A stretch of 59,233 nucleotides of DNA from an uncultured Lachnospiraceae bacterium (lineage in GTDB: Bacteria > Bacillota > Clostridia > Lachnospirales > Lachnospiraceae). Under the pieces are notes generated by a model. That model searched no databases, was not told the origin of the DNA, and was given only the letters and a program-made list of their open reading frames with translations. This document shows, piece by piece, positions 36,498 through 43,517 of the stretch (its first letter is position 1; the number at the start of each line of letters is the position of its first letter). The stretch spans positions 1 through 59,233 of the forward strand of contig CALWGV010000079.1 in assembly GCA_944380185.1 (NCBI GenBank). Reading direction: 5' to 3'. Position numbers and translations under genes: made by a program.

Positions 36498-36728
36498 TTA
36501 ATTTCCTTTGCTGCTGAGCGGATTGCTTCTTTCTTCGAAAAAAATATTGTTGTCCGGGGCGGCTTTGTTGTCATCATCGTAGTCTGAATTTTGCCGTACG
36601 GAATCAACCAATTCGATGCGGTCTACCGCAACAAACTCCTGCGTATATTTTTCAGGGATATTGGGATACTCATATTCCCGGGGAAATTTCCGGGGTGTCT
36701 TTTTATCGGACTTTTCTGGTTTTGCCAT
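36498..36728 (-). CDS. Small charged protein of unknown function (uncertain gene)
   Basis: The 76-codon frame gives a soluble, very polar, Pro-, Lys- and Asp-rich product (KKTPRKFPREYEYPN near the start, DYDDDNK later) that reads more like protein than the overlapping plus-strand frame. The start is weak: AAAGGAAG lies about 15 bases upstream of the ATG. I do not recognise it. Confidence 0.4.
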   Translation of the reverse strand: MAKPEKSDKKTPRKFPREYEYPNIPEKYTQEFVAVDRIELVDSVRQNSDYDDDNKAAPDNNIFFEERSNPLSSKGN

Positions 36729-36904
36729 ACAGTGTTTTTCATCTTCCTTTCTGCATATTGGTCAGCGGCTTGCTTTCTCGTATCTAGTGTAACCTTTGGC
36801 GCGGGAAATATGCTGGAAGTCGATGGCGTATGGCTGACGAAATGCGTTCCGACAAAGTATCTGAAAAAAATGTTTACTGATGATGAAAAGTAGAAATATA
36901 AGGA

Positions 36905-36927
36905 GGCTGGCGTTTTTCACGTCAGCC
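36905..36927 (-). terminator. Terminator-like hairpin after the alcohol dehydrogenase gene
   Basis: GGCTGGCGT pairs with ACGTCAGCC over a 5-6 base loop, 52 bases past the dehydrogenase stop. T-runs on both sides are short. Confidence 0.5.
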
Positions 36928-36978
36928 CCTTTGTATTTAAGTGTCCTTTTTGACTTTTGCTGCGGATTAAACTGAAGC

Positions 36979-38160
36979 TTAGAAATCTACCTCCGTGCCG
37001 TAGTAGGTGCAGGTGAGAAGTCTTTCCATCTGCTCAGGCGTGATGGTTCTGGGATTGGAACCGGTGCAGGCATCGCCCACGGTGTTGACAGCGATCTCGG
37101 CTACCTTCTCTTTGAACTCTGCCTCGTCAATGCCGAATTCTTTCAGCGTACTGGGAATATTCAGCTTGACGTTGTAGGATTTGATCAGGTCGCACAGCGC
37201 ATTGACCTGAGACTCTTCGGAAGTTCCGCCGATGCCGATGCGTCTGGCAATATCCGCATAGCGGCGCTTGGCTTCGGGCTCATGGGCATTGTATTTGATT
37301 ACATAAGGCAGATAGATGGCGTTGGCACAGCCGTGAGGGATATGTCCCGTGGAGAAGGCAGCGCCGGTCTTGTGCGCCATGGAGTGTACGATACCCAAAA
37401 GGGCGTTGGAGAAAGCCTGTCCGGCCAGGCACTGGGCATAGTGCATCTGCTCTCTGGCATCCATGTTGCCATTGTAGGAGGCAGGCAGATAATCCACTAC
37501 CATCTCGATTGCCTTGATAGCCAGAGGATCGGTGAAAGGCGTATGCATCGTGGACACATAAGCTTCGATGGCATGAGTCAGGGCGTCCATACCGGTGTAG
37601 GCGACCTGCTTTACAGGCAGAGAGGCAACCAGATCGGGGTCGAGGATGGCAACATCGGGAGTGATCTCAAAGTCAGCCAGCGGATACTTGATTCCCTTGG
37701 CGTAATCCGTGATAACGGAGAAAGCCGTCACCTCGGTAGCCGTGCCGGAAGTAGAAGGAATCGCACAGAAATGAGCCTTGGTTCTCAGCTTCGGGAAATT
37801 GAAGGGAACAATCAGATCCTCAAAGGTGGTCTCAGGATGCTCATAAAATGCCCACATAGCCTTGGCGGCATCGATGGGTGACCCTCCGCCGATGGCGACG
37901 ATCCAGTCGGGCTGGAATTCGGTCATGGCTGCGGCGCCTTTCATCACAGTCTCTACGGAGGGATCGGGCTCCACTCCCTCGAAGAAGCGGACCTCCATGC
38001 CGGCTTCCTTCAGGTAGCCTTCTACTTTGTCGAGGAATCCGCCCTTGCGCATGGAGCTGCCGCCGGAGACGACGATGGCTCTTTTGCCGGACAAATTTTT
38101 CAAATCTTCCAGTGCGCCCTTCCCATAGTACATGTCTCTGGGCAAAGTAAATCTCATCAT
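36979..38160 (-). CDS. Iron-containing alcohol dehydrogenase
   Basis: The 393-residue protein is a group III NAD(P)-dependent dehydrogenase. It has the cofactor motif GGGSPIDAAKA near residues 90-100 and metal ligands in GMDALTHAIEAY (Asp and His) and VHSMAHKTG plus HIPHG (two His). It likely reduces an aldehyde such as acetaldehyde or butyraldehyde during fermentation; the exact substrate is not shown. AGGAGG precedes the start by 10 bases; ATG 38157 is an alternative. Promoter and operator sites upstream suggest redox control. Confidence 0.93.
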   Translation of the reverse strand: MMRFTLPRDMYYGKGALEDLKNLSGKRAIVVSGGSSMRKGGFLDKVEGYLKEAGMEVRFFEGVEPDPSVETVMKGAAAMTEFQPDWIVAIGGGSPIDAAKAMWAFYEHPETTFEDLIVPFNFPKLRTKAHFCAIPSTSGTATEVTAFSVITDYAKGIKYPLADFEITPDVAILDPDLVASLPVKQVAYTGMDALTHAIEAYVSTMHTPFTDPLAIKAIEMVVDYLPASYNGNMDAREQMHYAQCLAGQAFSNALLGIVHSMAHKTGAAFSTGHIPHGCANAIYLPYVIKYNAHEPEAKRRYADIARRIGIGGTSEESQVNALCDLIKSYNVKLNIPSTLKEFGIDEAEFKEKVAEIAVNTVGDACTGSNPRTITPEQMERLLTCTYYGTEVDF

Positions 38161-38185
38161 GGTTACTAATCCTCCTGTAATCAGG

Positions 38186-38200
38186 GCCTGTAAGACAGGC
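38186..38200 (-). other. Small hairpin in the dehydrogenase leader
   Basis: GCCTGT and ACAGGC enclose AAG between the promoter and the ribosome site. It may stabilise the mRNA or affect translation start. Confidence 0.4.
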
Positions 38201-38212
38201 TGTATTTCAAAT

Positions 38213-38228
38213 CGTTATCATTATAACG
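38213..38228. promoter_or_regulatory. Inverted repeat over the -10 box
   Basis: CGTTAT and ATAACG are separated by 4 bases and cover the -10 region of the dehydrogenase promoter. It is a second operator candidate. Confidence 0.4.
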
Positions 38229-38248
38229 CTCTCGCCTCTGCGTGTCAA
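38220..38248 (-). promoter_or_regulatory. Consensus promoter of the alcohol dehydrogenase gene
   Basis: On the minus strand a perfect TTGACA and a perfect TATAAT are 17 bases apart. A promoter of this strength is normally held by a repressor. Confidence 0.88.
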
Positions 38249-38259
38249 CAATTTAACAA
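38242..38259 (-). promoter_or_regulatory. Candidate Rex operator
   Basis: On the minus strand TTGTTAA-ATTG-TTGACAC matches the Rex consensus TTGTTAA-N4-TTAACAA fully in the first half and in five of seven bases in the second. It overlaps the -35 box. Rex represses fermentation genes when the NADH/NAD ratio is low, and alcohol dehydrogenases are classic targets. Confidence 0.55.
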
Positions 38260-38449
38260 TAATTTCACATTTGGTTTACGCTGTTTTTATGTCGAGATTT
38301 TTAACTTTTATTTTGTGTAGTTTTTTCTTTCCTTTTACCGAAAAAATATTGTAAAATACCGCGAAAGATAATATGATGAAGAGGATCAGCCTCTCCCCGC
38401 CCTGCGGCAGGAGGAGCAGGCGGGAGAGAAGACAGGAGCCGTATCGGTA

Positions 38450-39613
38450 ATGGAGCTATACATTCACATTCCTTTCTGCGTGCAAAAATGCTTATATTGT
38501 GATTTTTTATCGGGATCTGCATCCGTGACCGTCCAAAAAAAGTATATTGATGCTTTGATACAGGAGATCCGCTGGAGGGGCGAGGCAGTGCGCGGGGAGG
38601 GGAGGGCGCAGACGGTGTCCTCTGTCTATATTGGCGGAGGAACGCCTACGGTCGTCGAACCGGAGGCAATCTGCCGGGTGATGCGAACGGTGAGGGAGTG
38701 CTTTCAAATCGATGACGGTGCAGAGGTGTCGATGGAGGCCAATCCAGGGACATTGACGCAGGAGAAGCTTTTCGCTTACGGACAAGCGGGAATCAATCGC
38801 CTCAGCATTGGTCTTCAGTCGGCTGACGACGAAGAGCTTGCGCGGCTGGGGCGGATTCACAGCTGGGCGGATTTCCTGGTCAGCTACCGTCTGGCCAGGG
38901 AGGCGGGTTTTGATAACATCAATATCGATTTGATGTCTTCGCTGCCGGGACAAACGGCGGAGTCCTATGGGCGGACCCTTCGTCTGGTCACAGAACTTTT
39001 GCCGGAGCACATTTCGGCATACAGTTTGATTGTGGAGGAGGGCACTCCCTTTTACCGGAAGTACAGGGATCACCCTGAACTTTTGCCGGATGAGGATGAA
39101 GATCGCCGGATGTATGCAATGACGGAGGAAATCCTGGGGCATGCCGGTTATCGGCGTTACGAAATCAGCAATTATGCAAAGCCCGGCAGGGAGTGCCGGC
39201 ATAATATCGGCTATTGGATTCGCACGCCTTATCTGGGTCTGGGCCTGGGGGCGTCCTCCCTGTACGGGGAAAAGCGCTTTTCCAACACGGCGGATATGAA
39301 GCGATATCTGACGGCATTGTCGGCGGAAAACGCAGACAGAAAAGAGGGCCTCTGCAAAATTCTGGAGACGGAGGAGACCGTCGGCAGGAACGAGGCCATG
39401 GAGGAGTTTATGTTTCTGGGCCTGCGTCTGACAGCCGGTATCCGCGAGGAGGATTTTCTGCACCGATTCGGCCAAAGTCTGGAGAGTGTCTATGGCGGCA
39501 CTCTCGCCCGTCTGACACAGGAGGGGTTTTTGCGGAAAACGGATGGCGGATATCGTTTAAGCCACAGAGGCATTGATGTGAGCAACCGCATTCTGGCGGA
39601 ATTTCTATTATAA
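38450..39613 (+). CDS. hemW: Radical SAM heme chaperone HemW
   Basis: The 387-residue protein has the radical SAM cluster motif CVQKCLYCDF (CxxxCxxC) near residues 10-19, the SAM-binding IGGGTPT and the HemW C-terminal domain. It is shorter than HemN and lacks the HemN N-terminal extension; proteins of this group bind and insert heme rather than oxidise coproporphyrinogen. AGGAG lies 12 bases before the ATG. A GC-rich hairpin (about 38392-38427) precedes the start. Confidence 0.92.
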   Translation: MELYIHIPFCVQKCLYCDFLSGSASVTVQKKYIDALIQEIRWRGEAVRGEGRAQTVSSVYIGGGTPTVVEPEAICRVMRTVRECFQIDDGAEVSMEANPGTLTQEKLFAYGQAGINRLSIGLQSADDEELARLGRIHSWADFLVSYRLAREAGFDNINIDLMSSLPGQTAESYGRTLRLVTELLPEHISAYSLIVEEGTPFYRKYRDHPELLPDEDEDRRMYAMTEEILGHAGYRRYEISNYAKPGRECRHNIGYWIRTPYLGLGLGASSLYGEKRFSNTADMKRYLTALSAENADRKEGLCKILETEETVGRNEAMEEFMFLGLRLTAGIREEDFLHRFGQSLESVYGGTLARLTQEGFLRKTDGGYRLSHRGIDVSNRILAEFLL

Positions 39614-39688
39614 AACCGTGTTGTAAAGGTTCGGCGTAAAAGGCCGAACAGTTTTCGCGGATACAGATATTTGGGAGGAAAAAAAGAA

Positions 39689-40348
39689 ATGATTACCTTT
39701 GAAGAAATCAAAAAAAACGAGGAGATTAAGACCTATATCCGCAAAGCGGACGAATCGCTGATTGCTCTGGGATATACGGAGCACAGCTTCGCCCATGTCA
39801 ATAAGGTGGCGGAGACGGCGAAGTACATCCTGCTGACCATGGGATATTCGGAGCGGGAGGCTGAGCTGGCCCAGATCGCCGGGTATCTTCATGACATTGG
39901 AAATGTGATCAACAGAATAGACCATGCGCAGAGCGGAGCCGTCATGGCTTTCCGTATCCTGGACCGTCTGGGGGCGGATGCGGAGGACACGGCTACGATC
40001 ATTACGGCCATCGGCAACCATGACGAGGGGACGGCCCAGGCGGTCAATCCCATCGCGGCGGCGCTGATCCTGGCGGATAAGACCGATGTACGCCAGAGCC
40101 GGGTGCGCAACCAGGCAATCACGGACTTTGATATCCATGACCGCGTCAACTATTCGGTGAAGGAGTCCTCCACCCGGATCAATGAGGAGAAGACAGAAAT
40201 CACGCTGACCCTTTCTATAGATACGACAATCTGCTCGGTGATGGATTATTTCGAGATTTTCATGGGACGAATGATCCTCTGCCGCAAGGCTGCTGCAAAG
40301 CTGGGGCTGGCTTTCCGCCTGATGATCAACGGCCAGAGCATGCTGTGA
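39689..40348 (+). CDS. HD-domain phosphohydrolase
   Basis: The 219-residue protein has the HD metal motif spread as HSFAHVNKV, YLHDIGNV, DHAQSGA and ITAIGNHDE, so the His and Asp ligands of a phosphohydrolase are present. The substrate (nucleotide or other phosphate ester) is unknown. ATG 39689 lies 10 bases after GGGAGG. It follows hemW by 75 bases. Confidence 0.85.
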   Translation: MITFEEIKKNEEIKTYIRKADESLIALGYTEHSFAHVNKVAETAKYILLTMGYSEREAELAQIAGYLHDIGNVINRIDHAQSGAVMAFRILDRLGADAEDTATIITAIGNHDEGTAQAVNPIAAALILADKTDVRQSRVRNQAITDFDIHDRVNYSVKESSTRINEEKTEITLTLSIDTTICSVMDYFEIFMGRMILCRKAAAKLGLAFRLMINGQSML

Positions 40349-40388
40349 AAAAACGGCTGCAGCAGGGATGAGATGACGGATAAAGCTC

Positions 40389-40417
40389 TTGTATTCAGTC
40401 AAGGTTTGTGATATGGT
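40389..40417 (+). promoter_or_regulatory. Possible promoter of the TM1266/ABC operon
   Basis: TTGTAT and TATGGT are 17 bases apart; transcription would begin near 40424 and include about 270 bases of leader. Confidence 0.4.
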
Positions 40418-40504
40418 ATAGGTGCTTGAAAAAAGGTACTGATCCCGATGGGGCTGCTCCCGGAGGGCTAAGGCGGCATTTCAATCATGGGAAAAGAAAA
40501 TAGA

Positions 40505-40560
40505 ACAGAGGTGGCTAAGCGGCTGAGGAGAGATTCTTATGGCGCTTTGGTTTGCTCTGT
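40505..40560 (+). ncRNA. Structured leader hairpin over a small-ORF ribosome site
   Basis: Three nested helices can form: ACAGAG/CTCTGT (40505-40510 with 40555-40560), AAGCG/CGCTT (40517-40521 with 40543-40547) and GAGGA/TTCTT (40525-40529 with 40534-40538) capped by a GAGA tetraloop. The inner helix contains the AGGAG ribosome site of the ORF at 40539. I could not match this leader to a riboswitch class I know (TPP, cobalamin, Moco, THF, glycine, lysine, ZTP and T-box were considered by eye). The 40440-40500 part is also GC-rich and can fold. Confidence 0.5.
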
Positions 40561-40757
40561 CTGTTTACAGCCTGGCCGCCGCCAGGCTTTTTGTCTGTGA
40601 TGCCGGCAGGAAATGCGGGCAGGCTGACCAGCCGTCGATCCCGCGATGCGCCTGCAGTTGCGGCGCTTGTACAACAAAAAAGGAGAAGCGGGATGAATAC
40701 GAGAGTAGCGCTGATCGGTATTATCGTGGAAGACACGGATTCGGTGGAGCAGCTTAA
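40539..40757 (+). CDS. Candidate Cys-rich leader ORF
   Basis: The 72-codon frame has AGGAG 8 bases before its ATG. It encodes a hydrophobic N-terminus (residues 3-19) and then six cysteines at 20, 26, 37, 39, 41 and 44, with a CxCxCxxC cluster. It is read straight through the intrinsic terminator at 40569 and overlaps the start of the TM1266-type gene in another frame. It may be a regulatory leader peptide rather than a working protein, or a chance frame. Confidence 0.4.
   Translation: MALWFALSVYSLAAARLFVCDAGRKCGQADQPSIPRCACSCGACTTKKEKRDEYESSADRYYRGRHGFGGAA
40569..40593 (+). terminator. Intrinsic terminator in the leader of the TM1266/ABC operon
   Basis: AGCCTGGC and GCCAGGCT form a perfect 8-bp stem with a CGCC loop and are followed by TTTTG. 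It lies about 100 bases before the first main gene, so it is an attenuator rather than an operon end. GGCGGC at 40483-40488 could pair with its GCCGCC segment as an antiterminator. Confidence 0.7.
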
Positions 40758-40938
40758 CAGGCTGCTGCATGAGTATGGACACTATATTATCGGACGGATG
40801 GGCATTCCATATCGGGAGAGGCAGGTTTCCATCATCAGTGTGGTGATCGATGGACCGGCCGAAATCATCAGCGCTCTTTCCGGCCGACTGGGAATGCTCC
40901 CGGGGATCAGTACCAAGACTGTGTATTCCAAGCTGTGA
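40693..40938 (+). CDS. TM1266-type iron-only hydrogenase system regulator (ACT-like)
   Basis: The 81-residue protein matches the small family found with [FeFe]-hydrogenase maturation genes: RVALIGIIVED at the start, an HEYGHYIIGRMGIPY core and GISTKTVYSK at the end. The fold is ferredoxin-like, as in the NikR C-terminal domain, without a DNA-binding part, so it probably senses a ligand or metal. AAAAAAGGAG precedes the ATG. No hydrogenase genes are in the window; the ABC importer behind it is its only visible partner. Confidence 0.85.
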   Translation: MNTRVALIGIIVEDTDSVEQLNRLLHEYGHYIIGRMGIPYRERQVSIISVVIDGPAEIISALSGRLGMLPGISTKTVYSKL

Positions 40939-40968
40939 CTTCAGAAAAGAGAACGAGGAGGATAGACA

Positions 40969-42063
40969 ATGAAAAGAAAATTGTTGGTACTGATTCTGGG
41001 ACTGTGTATGATCCTGTCCTTGGCAGGCTGTGCTTCGCAGACGGAGACCACAGCCGCCCGGACAGAGGATGCGGCCGAGTCCGCTGCGACAGCCGACGAG
41101 ACAATGGCTAAGGAAAGTCAGCCGGAGACAACGCAGGAGGCAGAACAAGGCCAGACGACAGATGGCCAGACCGGTACAGTGATCCGCGTGGGCTCTCTCA
41201 GCGGGCCTACTTCCATGGGATTGGTGTCTCTGATGGAGAAGAATGAGAACGGGGAGGCAGCCAACACCTATGAATTTACGATGGCGGCGGCAGCTGATGA
41301 GATCAACGCCTCTTTTCTGCGGGGAGATCTGGACATCGTATTGATTCCGGCCAATGTGGCCAGCGTCCTGTACAATCGTACCGATGGCGAAGCTGTGGTG
41401 CTGGATGTCAATACGCTGGGCGTTTTATATCTGCTGGAAAGCGGGGACAGCATCCAGTCCGCAGCGGATCTGGAAGGCCGCACCATCTATCTGCCGGGGC
41501 GGGGTACCACGCCGGATTATGCCCTGCAGTATGTTCTGGCGCAAAATGGCCTGAGCACGGAGGATGTGGATCTGCAGTATAAGGCGGAAGCCGCCGAAGT
41601 GATCTCCGCACTGGCAGAGGAGCCGGATGCAGTGGGACTGCTGCCGCAGCCTGCAGTGACGACGGCCCTGATGCAGAATGACAGTCTGCGCATCGCCCTG
41701 GATCTCACGGAGGAGTGGGACAAGGTCAGCGAGGACAGCTCTCTGGTAACGGGGGTTACGGTGGTCAATCGGACATTCCTGGAGGAAAACGAGGCCGCTG
41801 TCCAGGCGTTTATCGAGGAGCATAGGGAGTCGGCGGCTTATACCAATGAAAATACGGAGGCGGCTGCGGAGCTGGTGGCGCAGCTGGGGATCGTGCCGCA
41901 GGCGGCCATTGCGGCGCAGGCCATCCCTTACTGCAATATCACCTGTCTGACCGGAGAAGAAATGCAGACGGCTCTGTCCGGCTATCTGGAAGTGCTCTAC
42001 GGCCAGAACGCCGAGTCGGTGGGGGGCGCCCTGCCGGGGGATGATTTTTACTATCTGCCGTGA
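40969..42063 (+). CDS. ABC transporter substrate-binding lipoprotein
   Basis: The 364-residue protein has a lipoprotein signal with LAGC and the lipidated Cys at residue 22, a 45-residue Ser/Thr/Glu spacer, then an NMT1/SsuA-like periplasmic-binding fold (VIRVGSLSGPTSMG, later GRTIYLPGRGTTPDYALQY). This group binds sulfonates, HMP-type thiamin precursors and similar small organic molecules. It sits outside the membrane and delivers to the permease at 42112. The ligand is unknown. Confidence 0.88.
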   Translation: MKRKLLVLILGLCMILSLAGCASQTETTAARTEDAAESAATADETMAKESQPETTQEAEQGQTTDGQTGTVIRVGSLSGPTSMGLVSLMEKNENGEAANTYEFTMAAAADEINASFLRGDLDIVLIPANVASVLYNRTDGEAVVLDVNTLGVLYLLESGDSIQSAADLEGRTIYLPGRGTTPDYALQYVLAQNGLSTEDVDLQYKAEAAEVISALAEEPDAVGLLPQPAVTTALMQNDSLRIALDLTEEWDKVSEDSSLVTGVTVVNRTFLEENEAAVQAFIEEHRESAAYTNENTEAAAELVAQLGIVPQAAIAAQAIPYCNITCLTGEEMQTALSGYLEVLYGQNAESVGGALPGDDFYYLP

Positions 42064-42111
42064 CAGTGATCGAGATCAGATTTTGTCATAATCAATCAGG
42101 GAGGTGAAACG

Positions 42112-42864
42112 ATGGAGAGCAGGCGTGTCCGGCTGGTGAAAAAGGCGGCCATCCTCCTGTTCTGGCTTGTGCTGTGGCAGGGCGCATCGCTGTGGGTGGG
42201 GCGCCCCATTTTCCTGGTGGGCCCCTGGGAGACCCTTGCCGCCATACTTAGACTGTCGGGAACGGGAGCCTTTTGGCACGCTGTGCTCTCCTCCCTGGCC
42301 CGGATCGGCTTTGGCTTTGCCATGGCCTTCTGCGGGGGACTTTTCTGCGGCAGCCTGGCTTATTTTTGGCCTTTTTTTGGGGAGATTCTGTCCCCGGTGG
42401 TCACATTGATGAAAACGATTCCGGTGGCTTCCTTCGTGATCCTGGCGCTGATCTGGGCGGGGGCGGACAATCTGTCTTTGATTATCTCCTTCCTGGTGGT
42501 CTTTCCGATTATCTATCTCAACACCGCGGCAGGACTGCAGTCTGCGGACCGGCAGCTGTTGGAAATGAGCCGGGTGTACAGGGTAAAATGTTTGGACAGG
42601 ATTCTTCATATTTACCGGCCTGCCCTGGCGCCCTATCTGGTCAGCGCTTGCCAGGTAGCCTTAGGGATGAGCTGGAAATCGGGCATTGCCGCTGAGGTGA
42701 TCGGCACGCCCGAGTATTCCATCGGAGAGAATCTCTACATGGCCAAGGTGTTTTTTACCACGGACGAGCTTTTTGCCTGGACGGCAGTGATCATTGCGCT
42801 CAGCTTTCTTTTTGAGAAGGCAGTGCTTTTGCTGCTGAAAGCGGCAGCCAGGGAGAGGCCGTAA
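42112..42864 (+). CDS. ABC transporter permease
   Basis: The 250-residue protein has about six membrane segments and the cytoplasmic EAA loop with GIAAEVIGTPEYSIGENLY, typical of BPD_transp_1 permeases of the SsuC/TauC group. It begins 48 bases after the binding-protein gene behind GGGAGGTG. It pairs with the ATPase at 42909. Confidence 0.9.
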   Translation: MESRRVRLVKKAAILLFWLVLWQGASLWVGRPIFLVGPWETLAAILRLSGTGAFWHAVLSSLARIGFGFAMAFCGGLFCGSLAYFWPFFGEILSPVVTLMKTIPVASFVILALIWAGADNLSLIISFLVVFPIIYLNTAAGLQSADRQLLEMSRVYRVKCLDRILHIYRPALAPYLVSACQVALGMSWKSGIAAEVIGTPEYSIGENLYMAKVFFTTDELFAWTAVIIALSFLFEKAVLLLLKAAARERP

Positions 42865-42908
42865 CGGGGCTGTGATAAAAACGCATGAACAAGTGAGCGG
42901 AGGTAGCT

Positions 42909-43517
42909 ATGGAATATCGGACGGAGAATCTGGGCAAGAGCTATGGAGAGAAACAGATTTTTTGTCATTTGAATCTGTGTCTGAAGGAGGGCGGCGTATA
43001 CTGCCTGATGGCCCCCTCCGGAATGGGTAAGACAACACTTTTCCGCATCCTGATGGGATTGGAGAGGGCAGACGAGGGACGGCTGATCGGATTCGAAAAG
43101 GTCCGCTTTGCCCCGGTATTTCAGGAGGACCGGCTGTGCATGGGATTGGGCGCGGTGAAAAATGTTCGTCTGGTGAGGCCGGAACTGTCCGAGGAGACGG
43201 CAAGGCGAGAGCTCTTGCAGCTGCTGCCTGCGGACAGTCTGAACCAGCCTGTGTCGGAGTACAGCGGCGGCATGCGCCGCCGTGTAGCGCTGATGCGGGC
43301 TTTGCTCTCCGCCGGAAATTTTCTGCTGTTTGATGAGCCCTTTGAAGGTCTGGATGAGAAGACCAGGGAGGCGGCCATAAGGGTGGTGGAGCAAAAGCGG
43401 CAGGGGCGGACTCTGCTTTTTGCTTCCCATTATCCCGAGGAGGCCAGAGCTCTGGATGCCCGGATCATTGATTTTCTCTCAGCCATTCCTGAACGGCAGG
43501 ATCAGTCATCTGGCTGA
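42909..43517 (+). CDS. ABC transporter ATP-binding protein
   Basis: The 202-residue ATPase has Walker A APSGMGKTT near residue 37, the signature YSGGMRRRVAL, Walker B LLFDEPFEGLD and a switch His in FASHYPEEA. It is shorter than usual (230-260), having lost the C-terminal part. Its last 53 bases overlap the convergent peptidase gene. Confidence 0.9.
   Translation: MEYRTENLGKSYGEKQIFCHLNLCLKEGGVYCLMAPSGMGKTTLFRILMGLERADEGRLIGFEKVRFAPVFQEDRLCMGLGAVKNVRLVRPELSEETARRELLQLLPADSLNQPVSEYSGGMRRRVALMRALLSAGNFLLFDEPFEGLDEKTREAAIRVVEQKRQGRTLLFASHYPEEARALDARIIDFLSAIPERQDQSSG

Noticed and set aside
36591-36893. Plus-strand 100-codon frame between the PTS operon and the dehydrogenase
   Set aside because: It has no ribosome site, an odd hydrophobic and Phe-rich composition and lies opposite a more protein-like frame.
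40424-40692. TPP, cobalamin, Moco, THF or T-box element in the leader
   Set aside because: Short look-alikes such as GGCTGAGGAGAG and GGGGCTGCTCCCGG are present, but the defining conserved blocks of each class are missing. An Infernal search would decide.
40552-40692. 47-residue N-terminal extension of the TM1266-type protein
   Set aside because: It crosses the terminator hairpin in a Pro/Arg-rich frame, while ATG 40693 has AAGGAG and matches the family start.
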